Part shown: piece after piece, positions 33,028 to 41,544 of the stretch | Layout: each line of letters opens with the position of its first letter | Numbering within the stretch: the stretch's first letter is position 1 | Source: Maritimibacter sp. DP1N21-5 | GTDB taxonomy: Bacteria > Pseudomonadota > Alphaproteobacteria > Rhodobacterales > Rhodobacteraceae | DNA: 64,000 nt | NCBI RefSeq assembly: GCF_019218295.1 | Contig: NZ_JAHUZF010000007.1 | Span: 1-64,000, forward strand | Reading direction: 5' to 3' | Notes under the pieces: model-generated | Told to the model about the DNA's origin: nothing | Database searches by the model: none | Seen by the model: the letters and a program-made list of their open reading frames with translations, nothing else | Translations under genes and position numbers: made by a program

Positions 33028-34836
33028 ATGACAGACGCTCCCAATCCCCTGAAAACCTGGCCAGAAGCCGCCCCGCGCCTGATCGCGGTGGCCGCTGGCC
33101 GTGACGCCGCCGACCTTGTCATCAAGGGGGGCAAGGTCGTGAATGTCCACACGCGCGAGGTGCTCGACTGGGACATCGCCGTGGCGGAGGGACGCTTTGC
33201 CTATGTCGGCCCGGATGCGTCGCATTGCGTGGGGGACGCGACCGAGGTCATCGACGCCGGCGGGAGGTTCGTGATCCCCGGCCTCTGCGATGGGCACATG
33301 CATATCGAGAGCGGCATGCTGACCCCGGCGGAATTCGCCGCCGCTGTCATCCCCCACGGCACAACGACCATGTTCACCGACCCGCATGAGATCGCCAACG
33401 TCATGGGGATCGAGGGCGTGCGCCTCATGCACGACGAGGCGGCGCTGCAGCCAGTGAACATCTATACCCAGATGCCTTCCTGCGCGCCCTCTGCGCCGGG
33501 GCTGGAAACCACCGGCCGTGCAATCACGCCCGAGGATGTGGCCGAGGCGATGCATTGGCCGGGCATCATCGGGCTGGGCGAGATGATGAATTTCCCCGGC
33601 GTGATCCAGGGCGACGACAAGATGCTGGCCGAGATCGCCGCGACCCAAGACGCGGGCAAGACGGTGGGGGGTCACTACGCCTCGCCCGACCTTGGACCGA
33701 ATTTCCACGCCTATGCCGCCGGTGGTCCCGCCGACGATCACGAAGGCACCTGCGAGGCCGACGCGATTGCCCGGGTTCGGCAAGGAATGCGGTCGATGAT
33801 GCGGCTCGGCTCGGCCTGGTATGACGTGGAAACCCAGATCACCGCGATCACCGAAAAAGGCATGGACCCGCGCAATTTCATCCTCTGCACCGACGACAGC
33901 CATTCCGGCACGCTGGTCAACGACGGTCACATGAACCGCGTGGTGCGCCATGCGATTTCCTGTGGCGCCGATCCCTTGGTCGCGCTGCAAATGGCAACGA
34001 TCAACACGGCGACCCACTTCGGACTGGAACGCGAGCTTGGCTCCATCGCGCCGGGTCGGCGGGCGGACATGATCCTGACCTCGGACCTCACGACGCTTCC
34101 CGTCGAACGCGTCTTCGCCCGTGGGGTGACCGTGGCCGAGGACGGCAAGATTGCGGTCACCTGCCCGCATCTCGATTGGCCCGATCATGCCCGCAACACG
34201 GTGCATCTGGGCAAGGTGCTCGAAGCCGCCGATTTCGTGATCCAGGCCCCCGAGGGCAAGAACAAGGTCACGGCCAAGGTCATCGGTGTCGTGGAAAACC
34301 AGGCACCGACCAAGGCGCTGACCGCCGATCTGGACGTGATCGACGGCTGTGTCGAGGCAGACGAAGCGAATGACATCGCACAGATCGCGCTGGTGGAACG
34401 CCACAAGGGCACCGGCGGTGTGACCAACGGCTTCGTGAGCGGCTTCGGCTACAAGGGGCGCATGGCCATGGCCTCGACCGTGGCGCATGACAGCCACCAT
34501 ATGATCGTCGTCGGCACCTCGCGCGAAGACATGGCGCTGGCCGCCAACCGGCTGGGCGAGGTCGGCGGCGGCATCACCGTCTTCAAGGACGGCGAAGAGA
34601 TCGCCCTCGTCGAATTGCCGGTCGCGGGCCTCATGTCCGACGAACCGGCTGCCACCGTCGCGGCCAAGGCAAGCCGCATGGTCGCAGCGATGGCCGAGGT
34701 CGGCTGCACGCTCAACAACGCCTACATGCAACACTCCCTGCTCGCACTGGTGGTCATTCCGGAGCTTCGGATTTCCGATCTGGGCCTCGTCGACGTGACG
34801 ACCTTCGAGCTGGTTTCGCTTTTCGAGGAGAACTGA
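33028..34836 (+). CDS. ade: Adenine deaminase
   Basis: Deaminates adenine to hypoxanthine in purine salvage. 602 residues of the amidohydrolase superfamily; the metal motif CDGHMHIESGMLTPAEFA follows a beta-sandwich segment, and CTDDSHSGTL carries the late Asp. The C-terminal adenine deaminase domain is present (GVTNGFVSGFGYKGRMAMASTVAHDSHH is at about 475-502). The ATG at 33028 matches MTDAPNPLKTWPE; the frame opens earlier at 32944. Its stop overlaps the amn start (TGATG). Confidence 0.95.
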   Translation: MTDAPNPLKTWPEAAPRLIAVAAGRDAADLVIKGGKVVNVHTREVLDWDIAVAEGRFAYVGPDASHCVGDATEVIDAGGRFVIPGLCDGHMHIESGMLTPAEFAAAVIPHGTTTMFTDPHEIANVMGIEGVRLMHDEAALQPVNIYTQMPSCAPSAPGLETTGRAITPEDVAEAMHWPGIIGLGEMMNFPGVIQGDDKMLAEIAATQDAGKTVGGHYASPDLGPNFHAYAAGGPADDHEGTCEADAIARVRQGMRSMMRLGSAWYDVETQITAITEKGMDPRNFILCTDDSHSGTLVNDGHMNRVVRHAISCGADPLVALQMATINTATHFGLERELGSIAPGRRADMILTSDLTTLPVERVFARGVTVAEDGKIAVTCPHLDWPDHARNTVHLGKVLEAADFVIQAPEGKNKVTAKVIGVVENQAPTKALTADLDVIDGCVEADEANDIAQIALVERHKGTGGVTNGFVSGFGYKGRMAMASTVAHDSHHMIVVGTSREDMALAANRLGEVGGGITVFKDGEEIALVELPVAGLMSDEPAATVAAKASRMVAAMAEVGCTLNNAYMQHSLLALVVIPELRISDLGLVDVTTFELVSLFEEN

Positions 34837-36323
34837 TGGCTTCCGCCGACCTGACGCTGCCGATCCAGACGCCCCCCATCTCGCCAGCCGAGTATTTCAC
34901 CGATGCGAAGGCTGCGGTGGAACGGCTTTGTGAACTCTATGACGAGGCTTGCGTTTACTTGACGGACAGGTTCGGCATCGCCGCCACGATGACCGAACAA
35001 CCCGAGGTGCGCTGGCGCGCGTTCTACCCCGAGATCCGCCTGCGCACGACAAGCCACGCGGCCACAGACAGTCGCCTGTCGTTCGGTCATGTGCCGGGAC
35101 CCGGCAACTATTCCACGACCGTGACGCGGCCGGACCTGTTTCGCAACTACCTTGAACAGCAGATCGGCCTGCTCCTCGAAAACCACGGCATCCCCGTGGC
35201 GATCGGACCTTCCGACACGCCGATTCCGGTGCATTTCGCGGTGGCCGGCCGGCCCGAGATCACGGTGCCGCAAGAAGGCGTCATGCCGTTTCCCCTGCGC
35301 GACGTCTTCGATGTGCCCGACCTCAACACCACCCATGACGACATCGTCAACGGGCTGGGCTATCTGCACGAGGACGGATCCTCGCCGCTGGCCCCTTTCA
35401 CCGCGCAACGGATCGACTACTCGCTGGCCCGGCTTGCCCATTACACCGCGACGACGCCCGAGCATTTCCAGAACCACGTGCTCTTCACCAACTACCAGTT
35501 CTACGTCGAGGAGTTCGAGGCCTACGCCCGCAAGGTACTTGGCAACCGGGATTCGGGCTACACCGAGTTCGTGTCGCCAGGGAACGTGTCCATCACGACC
35601 GAGGATGGAGAAATTCCCCTCCTGCCCAAGCTGCCGCAGATGCCGGCCTATCACCTGAAGCGGGCCGACGGATCGGGGATCACCCTCGTGAACATCGGGG
35701 TCGGCCCATCCAACGCCAAGACCGCGACCGACCATATCGCTGTGCTCAGGCCCCATGCCTGGCTCATGGTCGGGCACTGCGCCGGGCTTCGCAATTCCCA
35801 ACGCCTTGGCGACTTCGTCCTGGCCCATGCCTACCTGCGCGAGGACAAGGTGCTCGACGCCGACCTGCCGATCTGGGTCCCGATCCCGCCCTTGGCGGAG
35901 ATTCAGGTCGCGCTCGAACAGGCGGTCGAGGACGTGACCGAGCTCGATGGCTACGACCTGAAACGCATCATGCGCACGGGCACGGTTGCAAGCCTCGACA
36001 ACCGGAACTGGGAACTGCGCGATACCTCCGGTCCGGTGCAGCGCCTGTCGCAATCCCGCGCCGTCGCGCTCGACATGGAAAGCGCGACCATCGCGGCGAA
36101 CGGGTTCCGGTTCCGGGTGCCTTACGGCACGTTGCTATGCGTGTCCGACAAGCCGCTCCACGGCGAATTGAAACTGCCGGGCATGGCGAGCGCCTTCTAC
36201 AAGACGCAGGTGGAGCGCCATCTTCTGATCGGTATTCGCGCCATGGAGCGGCTTCGCGATATGCCTCTGGCACGCATCCACAGTCGGAAACTGCGCAGTT
36301 TCGACGAAACCGCCTTCCTTTGA
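34836..36323 (+). CDS. amn: AMP nucleosidase
   Basis: Cleaves AMP to adenine and ribose-5-phosphate. 495 residues with the N-terminal AMP nucleosidase domain and C-terminal phosphorylase-like domain; RMMRTGTVASLDNRNWELR-type segments and ALDMESATIAANGFRFRVPYG are typical. It is translationally coupled to ade, so the pair forms a two-step route AMP to adenine to hypoxanthine. In E. coli Amn is ATP-activated and phosphate-inhibited; regulation here is not visible from sequence. Confidence 0.95.
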   Translation: MASADLTLPIQTPPISPAEYFTDAKAAVERLCELYDEACVYLTDRFGIAATMTEQPEVRWRAFYPEIRLRTTSHAATDSRLSFGHVPGPGNYSTTVTRPDLFRNYLEQQIGLLLENHGIPVAIGPSDTPIPVHFAVAGRPEITVPQEGVMPFPLRDVFDVPDLNTTHDDIVNGLGYLHEDGSSPLAPFTAQRIDYSLARLAHYTATTPEHFQNHVLFTNYQFYVEEFEAYARKVLGNRDSGYTEFVSPGNVSITTEDGEIPLLPKLPQMPAYHLKRADGSGITLVNIGVGPSNAKTATDHIAVLRPHAWLMVGHCAGLRNSQRLGDFVLAHAYLREDKVLDADLPIWVPIPPLAEIQVALEQAVEDVTELDGYDLKRIMRTGTVASLDNRNWELRDTSGPVQRLSQSRAVALDMESATIAANGFRFRVPYGTLLCVSDKPLHGELKLPGMASAFYKTQVERHLLIGIRAMERLRDMPLARIHSRKLRSFDETAFL

Positions 36324-36348
36324 GGCCGCTTTTCTGCGCTGCCGCGAC

Positions 36349-36365
36349 GAAAACACGTTGTTTTC
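36349..36365. repeat. 17-base palindrome between amn and the HU gene
   Basis: GAAAACA-CGT-TGTTTTC is a perfect inverted repeat (7-bp arms, 3-base centre), 26 bases after amn and 99 before the HU start. It could be an operator of the HU promoter or a weak AT-rich terminator hairpin. Neither can be chosen from sequence alone. Confidence 0.4.
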
Positions 36366-36463
36366 TTGCCGATCCGGCATTCTTGCAGTTGTGCCGGGAC
36401 AAGTGTTTCCCTTAAATGCCCGCCATGAAACCACCCCACAGATGGGACAGTGAGGAGATTATA

Positions 36464-36751
36464 ATGGCGAAGCCGATGACCAAGACCCAACTCGTTGCCG
36501 CTCTGGCCGATGACATGGGCGCTGACAAGAAGACCGCCGGTGCGGCCCTCGACTCCATCGTTTCGATCATCACCAAAGAAGTTTCCGCCGGCGGCGCCGT
36601 GACGCTTCCCGGCGTTGGCAAGATCTACTGCCGCGAGCGCCCCGAGCGTATGGTGCGCAACCCGGCCACCGGTGAGCAGATCAAGAAAGAAGCCGACAAG
36701 GTGGTCAAGATGACCATCGCGAAGGCTCTGAAGGACTCGGTCAACTCGTAA
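36464..36751 (+). CDS. HU-family DNA-binding protein
   Basis: A 95-residue nucleoid protein: N-terminal helical part (TKTQLVAALADDMGADKKTAGAALD at 6-30) and the DNA-embracing beta-arm with PxxRNPATGEQI-like sequence, here ERMVRNPATGEQIKK. It bends DNA as a homo- or heterodimer. GAGGAG ribosome site before ATG 36464. Followed by a strong terminator, so monocistronic. Confidence 0.94.
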   Translation: MAKPMTKTQLVAALADDMGADKKTAGAALDSIVSIITKEVSAGGAVTLPGVGKIYCRERPERMVRNPATGEQIKKEADKVVKMTIAKALKDSVNS

Positions 36752-36773
36752 GGTTCGGACCTTTTGTCTGGAA

Positions 36774-36807
36774 GGGGGTCGCCTCACGGGCGGCCCCTTT
36801 CTTTTTC
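36774..36807 (+). terminator. Intrinsic terminator after the HU gene
   Basis: GGGGTCGCC (36775-36783) pairs with GGCGGCCCC (36789-36797; one T-G pair) around TCACG, followed by TTTCTTTTTC. Confidence 0.85.
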
Positions 36808-36818
36808 TGGAGGATGCG

Positions 36819-37307
36819 ATGGATCGCCCCACGCTCCACATGCTTTGCGGAAAGGCCGCGTCCGGCAAATCGACGCTCGCAGCGGGCTTGGGCGCAAAGC
36901 CGGGCACCGTCGTCCTGTCCGAAGATGTCTGGCTCGCCACGCTCTTCGGCGATCAAATGCACAGCCTGCGGGACTATGCGCGATACTCGGCCCGGCTGCG
37001 GAATGCCGTTGCACCTCATGTGATCGACCTGCTCGATGCCGGGCTGTCCGTCGTGCTCGATTTCCCCGCGAACACGCGGGAGACACGGGGTTGGTTGCGG
37101 GGGATCGTGGAGGCTTCAGACGCAGAGCACGTGATGCACGTGTTGGACGTGCCTGATGAAGTCTGCAAAGAACGTCTCCGCCGGCGCAACGGCGCAGGTG
37201 AGCATCCTTTTTCCGTGACCGACGAGCAGTTCGATCTTTTGGCGACCTATTTCGATCCGGTCGGCGTGGACGAGGGCTTTACGATCCGTCGCCATCCTAG
37301 CGATTGA
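36819..37307 (+). CDS. P-loop ATPase/kinase of the zeta/AAA_33 type
   Basis: A 162-residue P-loop NTPase with Walker A GKAASGKST (11-19) and a DFPANTRETRGW segment; LDVPDEVCKERLRRRN resembles the lid of small-molecule kinases of the AAA_33 family. Likely a small-metabolite kinase, substrate unknown. No antitoxin gene is adjacent, so a toxin role is not supported. The 3' end overlaps the convergent YdeI-like gene by 11 bases. Confidence 0.82.
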   Translation: MDRPTLHMLCGKAASGKSTLAAGLGAKPGTVVLSEDVWLATLFGDQMHSLRDYARYSARLRNAVAPHVIDLLDAGLSVVLDFPANTRETRGWLRGIVEASDAEHVMHVLDVPDEVCKERLRRRNGAGEHPFSVTDEQFDLLATYFDPVGVDEGFTIRRHPSD

Positions 37308-37866
37308 CCGGCGGCAGCCCCTCGGCCAGCCGCGCGATCATCCGGGCCATCCGGTTCGCCCGTGTCTCGGACTTCTTGGCAGAATGCAGGTCGTGGTAGA
37401 TCGAGTAATGCCACCGCTTTGGCAATGCGTCAAAGGTCGCGCGGGCGGCCAGGACAGCGTCGAGCGCCAGAAAGAAATCCGGGGGTATCGTCGCATCCTT
37501 CGGCCCCGCATAGGCAACCTCCCAGCGTCCGTCCGCCTTGGCCGCGTCGACATGCGCCATGCCGGCAGGCTGCATCCGGCCCTCGGCGGTCAGCCGCTCG
37601 ACGAGCCCGACATTTCGTCTGGACCAGATCGAACGGGGATTGCGCGGGGTGATCCGCTGCGTGTAGCTCGCCTCGTCCACCGACCGCTTGATCCCGTCGA
37701 TCCATCCCCAGCACAGGCAGGCTTCGACCAGATCATCCCATGTGATGGAGGGGACACCGCTCTTGATCTTGTAGAGAAGGACCACGAGCTCCGTCTCGCG
37801 CGCGTGGTTCGCGGCGAGCCAGTTCTCGAGTGCCTCCCGATTGGCAAAGGGCGTGGGGTCAGACAT
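37297..37866 (-). CDS. YdeI/OmpD-associated family protein
   Basis: A 189-residue cytosolic protein. The WDDLVEACLCWGWIDGIKRSVD segment (43-64) and TPRNPRSIWSRRN are signatures of the YdeI/OmpD-associated family; the C-terminal helices end with SETRANRMARMIARLAEGL, also typical. Biochemical function of the family is not established. Divergent from the EamA transporter; convergent with the kinase. Confidence 0.87.
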   Translation of the reverse strand: MSDPTPFANREALENWLAANHARETELVVLLYKIKSGVPSITWDDLVEACLCWGWIDGIKRSVDEASYTQRITPRNPRSIWSRRNVGLVERLTAEGRMQPAGMAHVDAAKADGRWEVAYAGPKDATIPPDFFLALDAVLAARATFDALPKRWHYSIYHDLHSAKKSETRANRMARMIARLAEGLPPVNR

Positions 37867-37891
37867 GGTTCGACCCTAGCCCATGGCGCGG

Positions 37892-37916
37892 GGCGAGGCG
37901 AGGCGAGGCGGGGCGA
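37892..37916 (+). repeat. Short GGCGA tandem repeat
   Basis: Five tandem five-base units of GGCGA type, one carrying a substitution, lie 26-50 bases after the YdeI-like start codon in the divergent spacer before the EamA transporter. Five-base units can change length by slippage and so alter promoter spacing; no evidence of that can be seen here. Confidence 0.6.
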
Positions 37917-38032
37917 GACCATCGAACCGCGTCCAGACCGCTCCGCCAACATCCTCTTGCCCGGGGTTGTGCCGGTTCGCCAATCCGATAGGGTCGCCGA
38001 ACCTTCCGAAAGGGCGAACAGGGAATAACGTC

Positions 38033-38932
38033 ATGGACATGCGTGCAATCATAATGGGTCTAGCCTTTGCCCTCATGTGGTCTTCGGCCTTCACCTCGGC
38101 GCGTATCATCGTGGCAGATGCACCACCGATGACGGCCCTTGCCCTGCGCTTCGTGATTTCAGGCGTCATGGCGATGGGTCTGGCCGCTCTCATGGGCCAG
38201 AAGATCCGGTTGACCCGCGCGCAATGGATTTCGGTCGTCGTCTTCGGCGTGTGCCAGAACGCCCTCTATCTGGGGCTGAATTTCATCGCCATGCAGACCA
38301 TCGAAGCAGGCTTCGCCTCGATCATCGCCTCGACCATGCCCCTCATCGTGGGCGTGCTCGGCTGGCTGGTGTTTCGCGACCGCCTGCCCTGGCTCGCGGT
38401 CGCGGGCCTTGTGGTCGGCTTTGTCGGCGTTGCGCTGATCATGGGAAGCCGGATCTCGGGCGGCGTCGACATGTATGGCCTTGCGCTCTGCGTCATCGCG
38501 GCGGTGGCCCTGGCCATCGCGACGCTGTCGGTGCGCGGCGCCTCGGGCGGGGGCAATCTGCTGATGATCGTCGGCCTGCAAATGCTGGTGGGCGCCCTGA
38601 CGCTCGCTCCTTTCGCGGCTGCGCTGGAACCCTTCGAGGTGAACTGGAACGGCAAGCTCCTGGCCGCCTTCGCCTATACGACGCTCGTGCCGGGGCTGGC
38701 CGCCACCTGGGTCTGGTTCGAGCTTGTCCAAAGGATCGGGGCGGTGCGAGCCGCGACCTTCCATTTCCTCAATCCCTTCTTCGGCGTCGCGATTGCTGCC
38801 GTCCTGCTTGGGGAACGTCTGGGATGGCTCGACGTGCTGGGGGTCGCCATCGTCACGGCGGGGATTCTGGCCGTGCAGCTCGCCAAGCAGAAACCTATGA
38901 AGCCCGTCACCGCCGACCAGGTCGCCTCCTGA
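38033..38932 (+). CDS. DMT-family (EamA) transporter
   Basis: Inner-membrane carrier of the drug/metabolite superfamily. 299 residues with ten predicted helices formed by two EamA repeats of five helices; WSSAFTSARIIV and the C-terminal FHFLNPFFGVAIAAVLLGERL segment are typical. Substrate not determinable (amino acids or their analogues are common in RhaT/YdcZ-type relatives). Start at 38033 follows a weak AGGGAA site. Overlap with neighbours is absent. Confidence 0.9.
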   Translation: MDMRAIIMGLAFALMWSSAFTSARIIVADAPPMTALALRFVISGVMAMGLAALMGQKIRLTRAQWISVVVFGVCQNALYLGLNFIAMQTIEAGFASIIASTMPLIVGVLGWLVFRDRLPWLAVAGLVVGFVGVALIMGSRISGGVDMYGLALCVIAAVALAIATLSVRGASGGGNLLMIVGLQMLVGALTLAPFAAALEPFEVNWNGKLLAAFAYTTLVPGLAATWVWFELVQRIGAVRAATFHFLNPFFGVAIAAVLLGERLGWLDVLGVAIVTAGILAVQLAKQKPMKPVTADQVAS

Positions 38933-38974
38933 CCGGTCGGACACCGTTTCCACGGTGACCGCCGGTCTTTCCGC

Positions 38975-39592
38975 TCAGGCCGCCTGGGGCGCGTATTTCG
39001 CGTCGATTTCCGCGGCCCAGCCATAAGACGGGCGTGCATTGATCCGTTCGACCCAGGCCTTGACGTTCGCGTCGTCCGGCACGGCATCCGCGAACCATTT
39101 GTAAGGCGATTGGATCAACAGGTCCGCCGCGGTGAAGCGATCCCCCAACAGGAAGGGACGTCCATCGGCAAAGGCCTCGATCAGGCGGCGTTCGACATCG
39201 GCGACGCCCCGGAAGGTCGTGTGAAACACCGGATGGTCGACCCCCGAGACCATGACGACATAGGCCGGCTCCATCTGGGCGGAATACCAGTTGAGCCACG
39301 TCAGGAAGGGCCCCCGCGCCTTGTCGCTGATGCGGGGGGCAAGGCCGGACTCGGGAAAGAGGTCGGCGAGATAGAGCATGATCGCGGCGGTTTCGGTAAT
39401 GATGGTGCCGTCATGATCGAGCGCGGGCACTTTGTGATCCGGATGGGGATTGCGGGCATCAGGGCCGCCGGACCCGTCATTGCGCGAGATGTCGACATGG
39501 ACGAGGTCGACCCGATCACGCAGGTCGGCTTCGTGGAGGAAGGCCAGCATGCGCGTCGCGCGGGACCAGTAGGAGTGGTAGAGGGTGAACAT
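38975..39592 (-). CDS. Glutathione S-transferase family protein
   Basis: A 205-residue GST: MFTLYHSYWSRATRMLAFL start, DHKVPALDHDGTIITETAAIMLYLADLFP thioredoxin-fold part (53-81) and the helical domain with FTAADLLIQSPYKWFAD. Divergent from a WYL-domain regulator with only 78 bases between the start codons, so the two are probably controlled together. Substrate unknown. Confidence 0.9.
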   Translation of the reverse strand: MFTLYHSYWSRATRMLAFLHEADLRDRVDLVHVDISRNDGSGGPDARNPHPDHKVPALDHDGTIITETAAIMLYLADLFPESGLAPRISDKARGPFLTWLNWYSAQMEPAYVVMVSGVDHPVFHTTFRGVADVERRLIEAFADGRPFLLGDRFTAADLLIQSPYKWFADAVPDDANVKAWVERINARPSYGWAAEIDAKYAPQAA

Positions 39593-39670
39593 GGCGTATT
39601 CCCTTGATTGCGATTTCGTCTGACACCGTTATCGTCCGGACGTGCTGACAATTTCCGTCAGGAGGTTCCT

Positions 39671-40360
39671 CTGGCCCGATCCGACCGCTTGTTTCGTCTG
39701 CTCGACACACTTCGGCGCTTGCCGTCGCCCGTCACCGCCGCGCGGCTCGCCGCCGAGATGGAGGTGTCGGAGCGCACGATCTACCGCGATATCGACACGC
39801 TGCGCGCCTCGGGCGCCATCATCGACGGGGAGGCGGGGTTCGGCTTCACACTTACCGAAGACAGCGCGGTGCCGCCGCAGATGTTCGACCGGATCGAGAT
39901 CGAGGCTTTGGTTCTGGGTCTGTCCTGGCTGCAATGGCAGGGCGATGCAGAGTTGATCGACGCCGCCGAACGGGCGTTGGCCAAGGTCGTGGCGTCCCTG
40001 CCCGAGCGCAAGGCAGCGGAAGCGCGGCATGTGGCATCCCTGTCTTACGTGTTCCAGCCGCGGGACGAAGCTCCGCCGCATATGGCGGTGCTGCGACGGG
40101 CGATCTGGGACGAATGTGTCGTGGACCTGACCTATCGCGACCGCAACGGCGACGAGACCCGGCGCATGATCTGGCCGCTCGCTGTGGTCTACACCGAACA
40201 CAAGCTCTGGCTCATGGCGTGGTGTTGCCTGCGCCGCGACTTCCGGCGGTTCCAGATGGTCAACATCGAGGCGCTGACAGTGACGCAGGAAAGCTTTCGC
40301 CCGCGTCGCGTGCCGCTCTTGCGCGATATGTTCGAGCAGATGCGGGGCCGCGAGCGGTAA
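39671..40360 (+). CDS. HTH-WYL (YafY-type) transcriptional regulator, probable CTG start
   Basis: A 229-residue regulator: N-terminal HTH_11 domain (RLFRLLDTLRRLPSPVTAARLA at 5-26, then VSERTIYRDIDTLRASG) and C-terminal WYL ligand-sensing domain. No ATG or GTG fits; the first codon behind a strong AGGAGG (39660-39665, 5-base spacing) is CTG, and homologues begin MARSDRL, exactly the residues after this CTG. The only earlier in-frame start is a TTG at 39608 without such a ribosome site. Divergent from the GST gene, which it probably regulates. Confidence 0.87.
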   Translation: MARSDRLFRLLDTLRRLPSPVTAARLAAEMEVSERTIYRDIDTLRASGAIIDGEAGFGFTLTEDSAVPPQMFDRIEIEALVLGLSWLQWQGDAELIDAAERALAKVVASLPERKAAEARHVASLSYVFQPRDEAPPHMAVLRRAIWDECVVDLTYRDRNGDETRRMIWPLAVVYTEHKLWLMAWCCLRRDFRRFQMVNIEALTVTQESFRPRRVPLLRDMFEQMRGRER

Positions 40361-40425
40361 ACAGTGAAACAGAACCTCACGCGGTTGTCTGGTGACGTGA
40401 GGGACGGCGCGCGCGACAAGGGAAT

Positions 40426-41121
40426 ATGGAACTGATCCTTGGATATGGGGCGGGGCTTCTGACGCTCATCAACCCCTGCGTGCTGCCGGTCCTGCCGATC
40501 GTTCTGGCGACGGCACTGCAGGCGCACCGGCTTGGCCCGGTCGTCCTGGCGCTGGGCATGTCGGTCAGTTTCGTCACCTTCGGGATGCTCATCTCGACCG
40601 TCGGCTATGCCATCGGGCTCACCGAAGACACCGTGGTCACGACCGGCGCCCTTCTCATGATCGGCTTCGGGGTCGTCCTGCTGGTGCCGCGCGCCAACGC
40701 GGTCTTCGCGGGCGCGACGGCAGGGTTCGCCGCCCGAGCCGATACCGGCATCGACGCCGTCGACCGGACGTCGCTCTGGGGTCAGTTCGCCGCCGGGTTG
40801 CTTCTGGGTGCGGTCTGGAGCCCCTGCATCGGTCCAACGCTGGGTGGTGCCATCGCGCTCGCGTCCCAAGGGGAGAGCCTTGGTCGTGCCTTTAGCATCA
40901 TGATGGCCTTCGCCGCCGGTGTTTCGACCCTGATCCTCGGCATTGGCTATGGGCTGCGCGCGACCGCCCTCCGCCGTTTCGCAAACCTGTCGCGCCCGGT
41001 CCTGGGCGCCGCCTTTTTATTGGTCGGCCTGGCCATCCTGTTCCGTATCAACCACATGATCGACGGCTGGGTGCTGTCACACCTGCCCGCCTGGTTCGTC
41101 GACCTGTCCGTCGCAATCTAG
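40426..41121 (+). CDS. ccdA: Cytochrome c biogenesis protein CcdA family
   Basis: Inner-membrane thiol transporter that carries reducing equivalents from cytosolic thioredoxin to the periplasm. 231 residues, six transmembrane helices. The two redox Cys motifs are visible: INPCVLPVLP in helix 1 and SPCIGPTLGG in helix 4. It is followed 9 bases later by a periplasmic thioredoxin that is the likely electron acceptor. Confidence 0.92.
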   Translation: MELILGYGAGLLTLINPCVLPVLPIVLATALQAHRLGPVVLALGMSVSFVTFGMLISTVGYAIGLTEDTVVTTGALLMIGFGVVLLVPRANAVFAGATAGFAARADTGIDAVDRTSLWGQFAAGLLLGAVWSPCIGPTLGGAIALASQGESLGRAFSIMMAFAAGVSTLILGIGYGLRATALRRFANLSRPVLGAAFLLVGLAILFRINHMIDGWVLSHLPAWFVDLSVAI

Positions 41122-41130
41122 GAGGAACCC

Positions 41131-41544
41131 ATGAATCGCCGTATTTTTCTCACCACCGTCGGGGCCGCGATACTCGCCCCGCTCGCCGTCACTGCCGCGC
41201 GCATGGACTATGCCCCGGGCACGCTGGAACAGGCGCTCGACGCGGGCCAGCCGGTCGTACTCGACTTCTTTGCGCCCTGGTGCGGCACTTGCCAGTCACA
41301 AAAACGCACGATCGCCAAGCTGATGGAGGCGAACCCGGCCTATGTCGAGAAGATCGCCTATATCATCGTGGACTGGGACACCTACAAGAAACAGCCCATC
41401 GCCACCGACCTGAAGATCCCGCGTCGCTCGACTCTTGTCGCGATTTCGCCGGACCGTCGGGAACTCGGGCGCATTGTAGCGGGCACCGGCGAGGCCGAGA
41501 TCAAGGCGCTCTTCGATGCTGCGCTGGGCAGCGCGACGTCCTAA
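41131..41544 (+). CDS. Periplasmic thioredoxin-family protein
   Basis: A 137-residue thioredoxin fold with active site WCGTC (C51, C54). The N-terminal leader NRRIFLTTVGAAILAPLAVTA has a twin-arginine-like RRxFL motif, so export may be by Tat rather than Sec. It partners with the CcdA gene immediately upstream (good AGGAGG site). Role as a periplasmic disulfide reductase is inferred. Convergent with the AEC transporter gene (4-base overlap). Confidence 0.9.
   Translation: MNRRIFLTTVGAAILAPLAVTAARMDYAPGTLEQALDAGQPVVLDFFAPWCGTCQSQKRTIAKLMEANPAYVEKIAYIIVDWDTYKKQPIATDLKIPRRSTLVAISPDRRELGRIVAGTGEAEIKALFDAALGSATS

Noticed and set aside
36819..37307. Possible zeta-toxin from a toxin-antitoxin pair
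   Set aside because: The protein has only the general P-loop kinase features, lacks an adjacent antitoxin gene and lies behind the HU terminator; a metabolite kinase is simpler.
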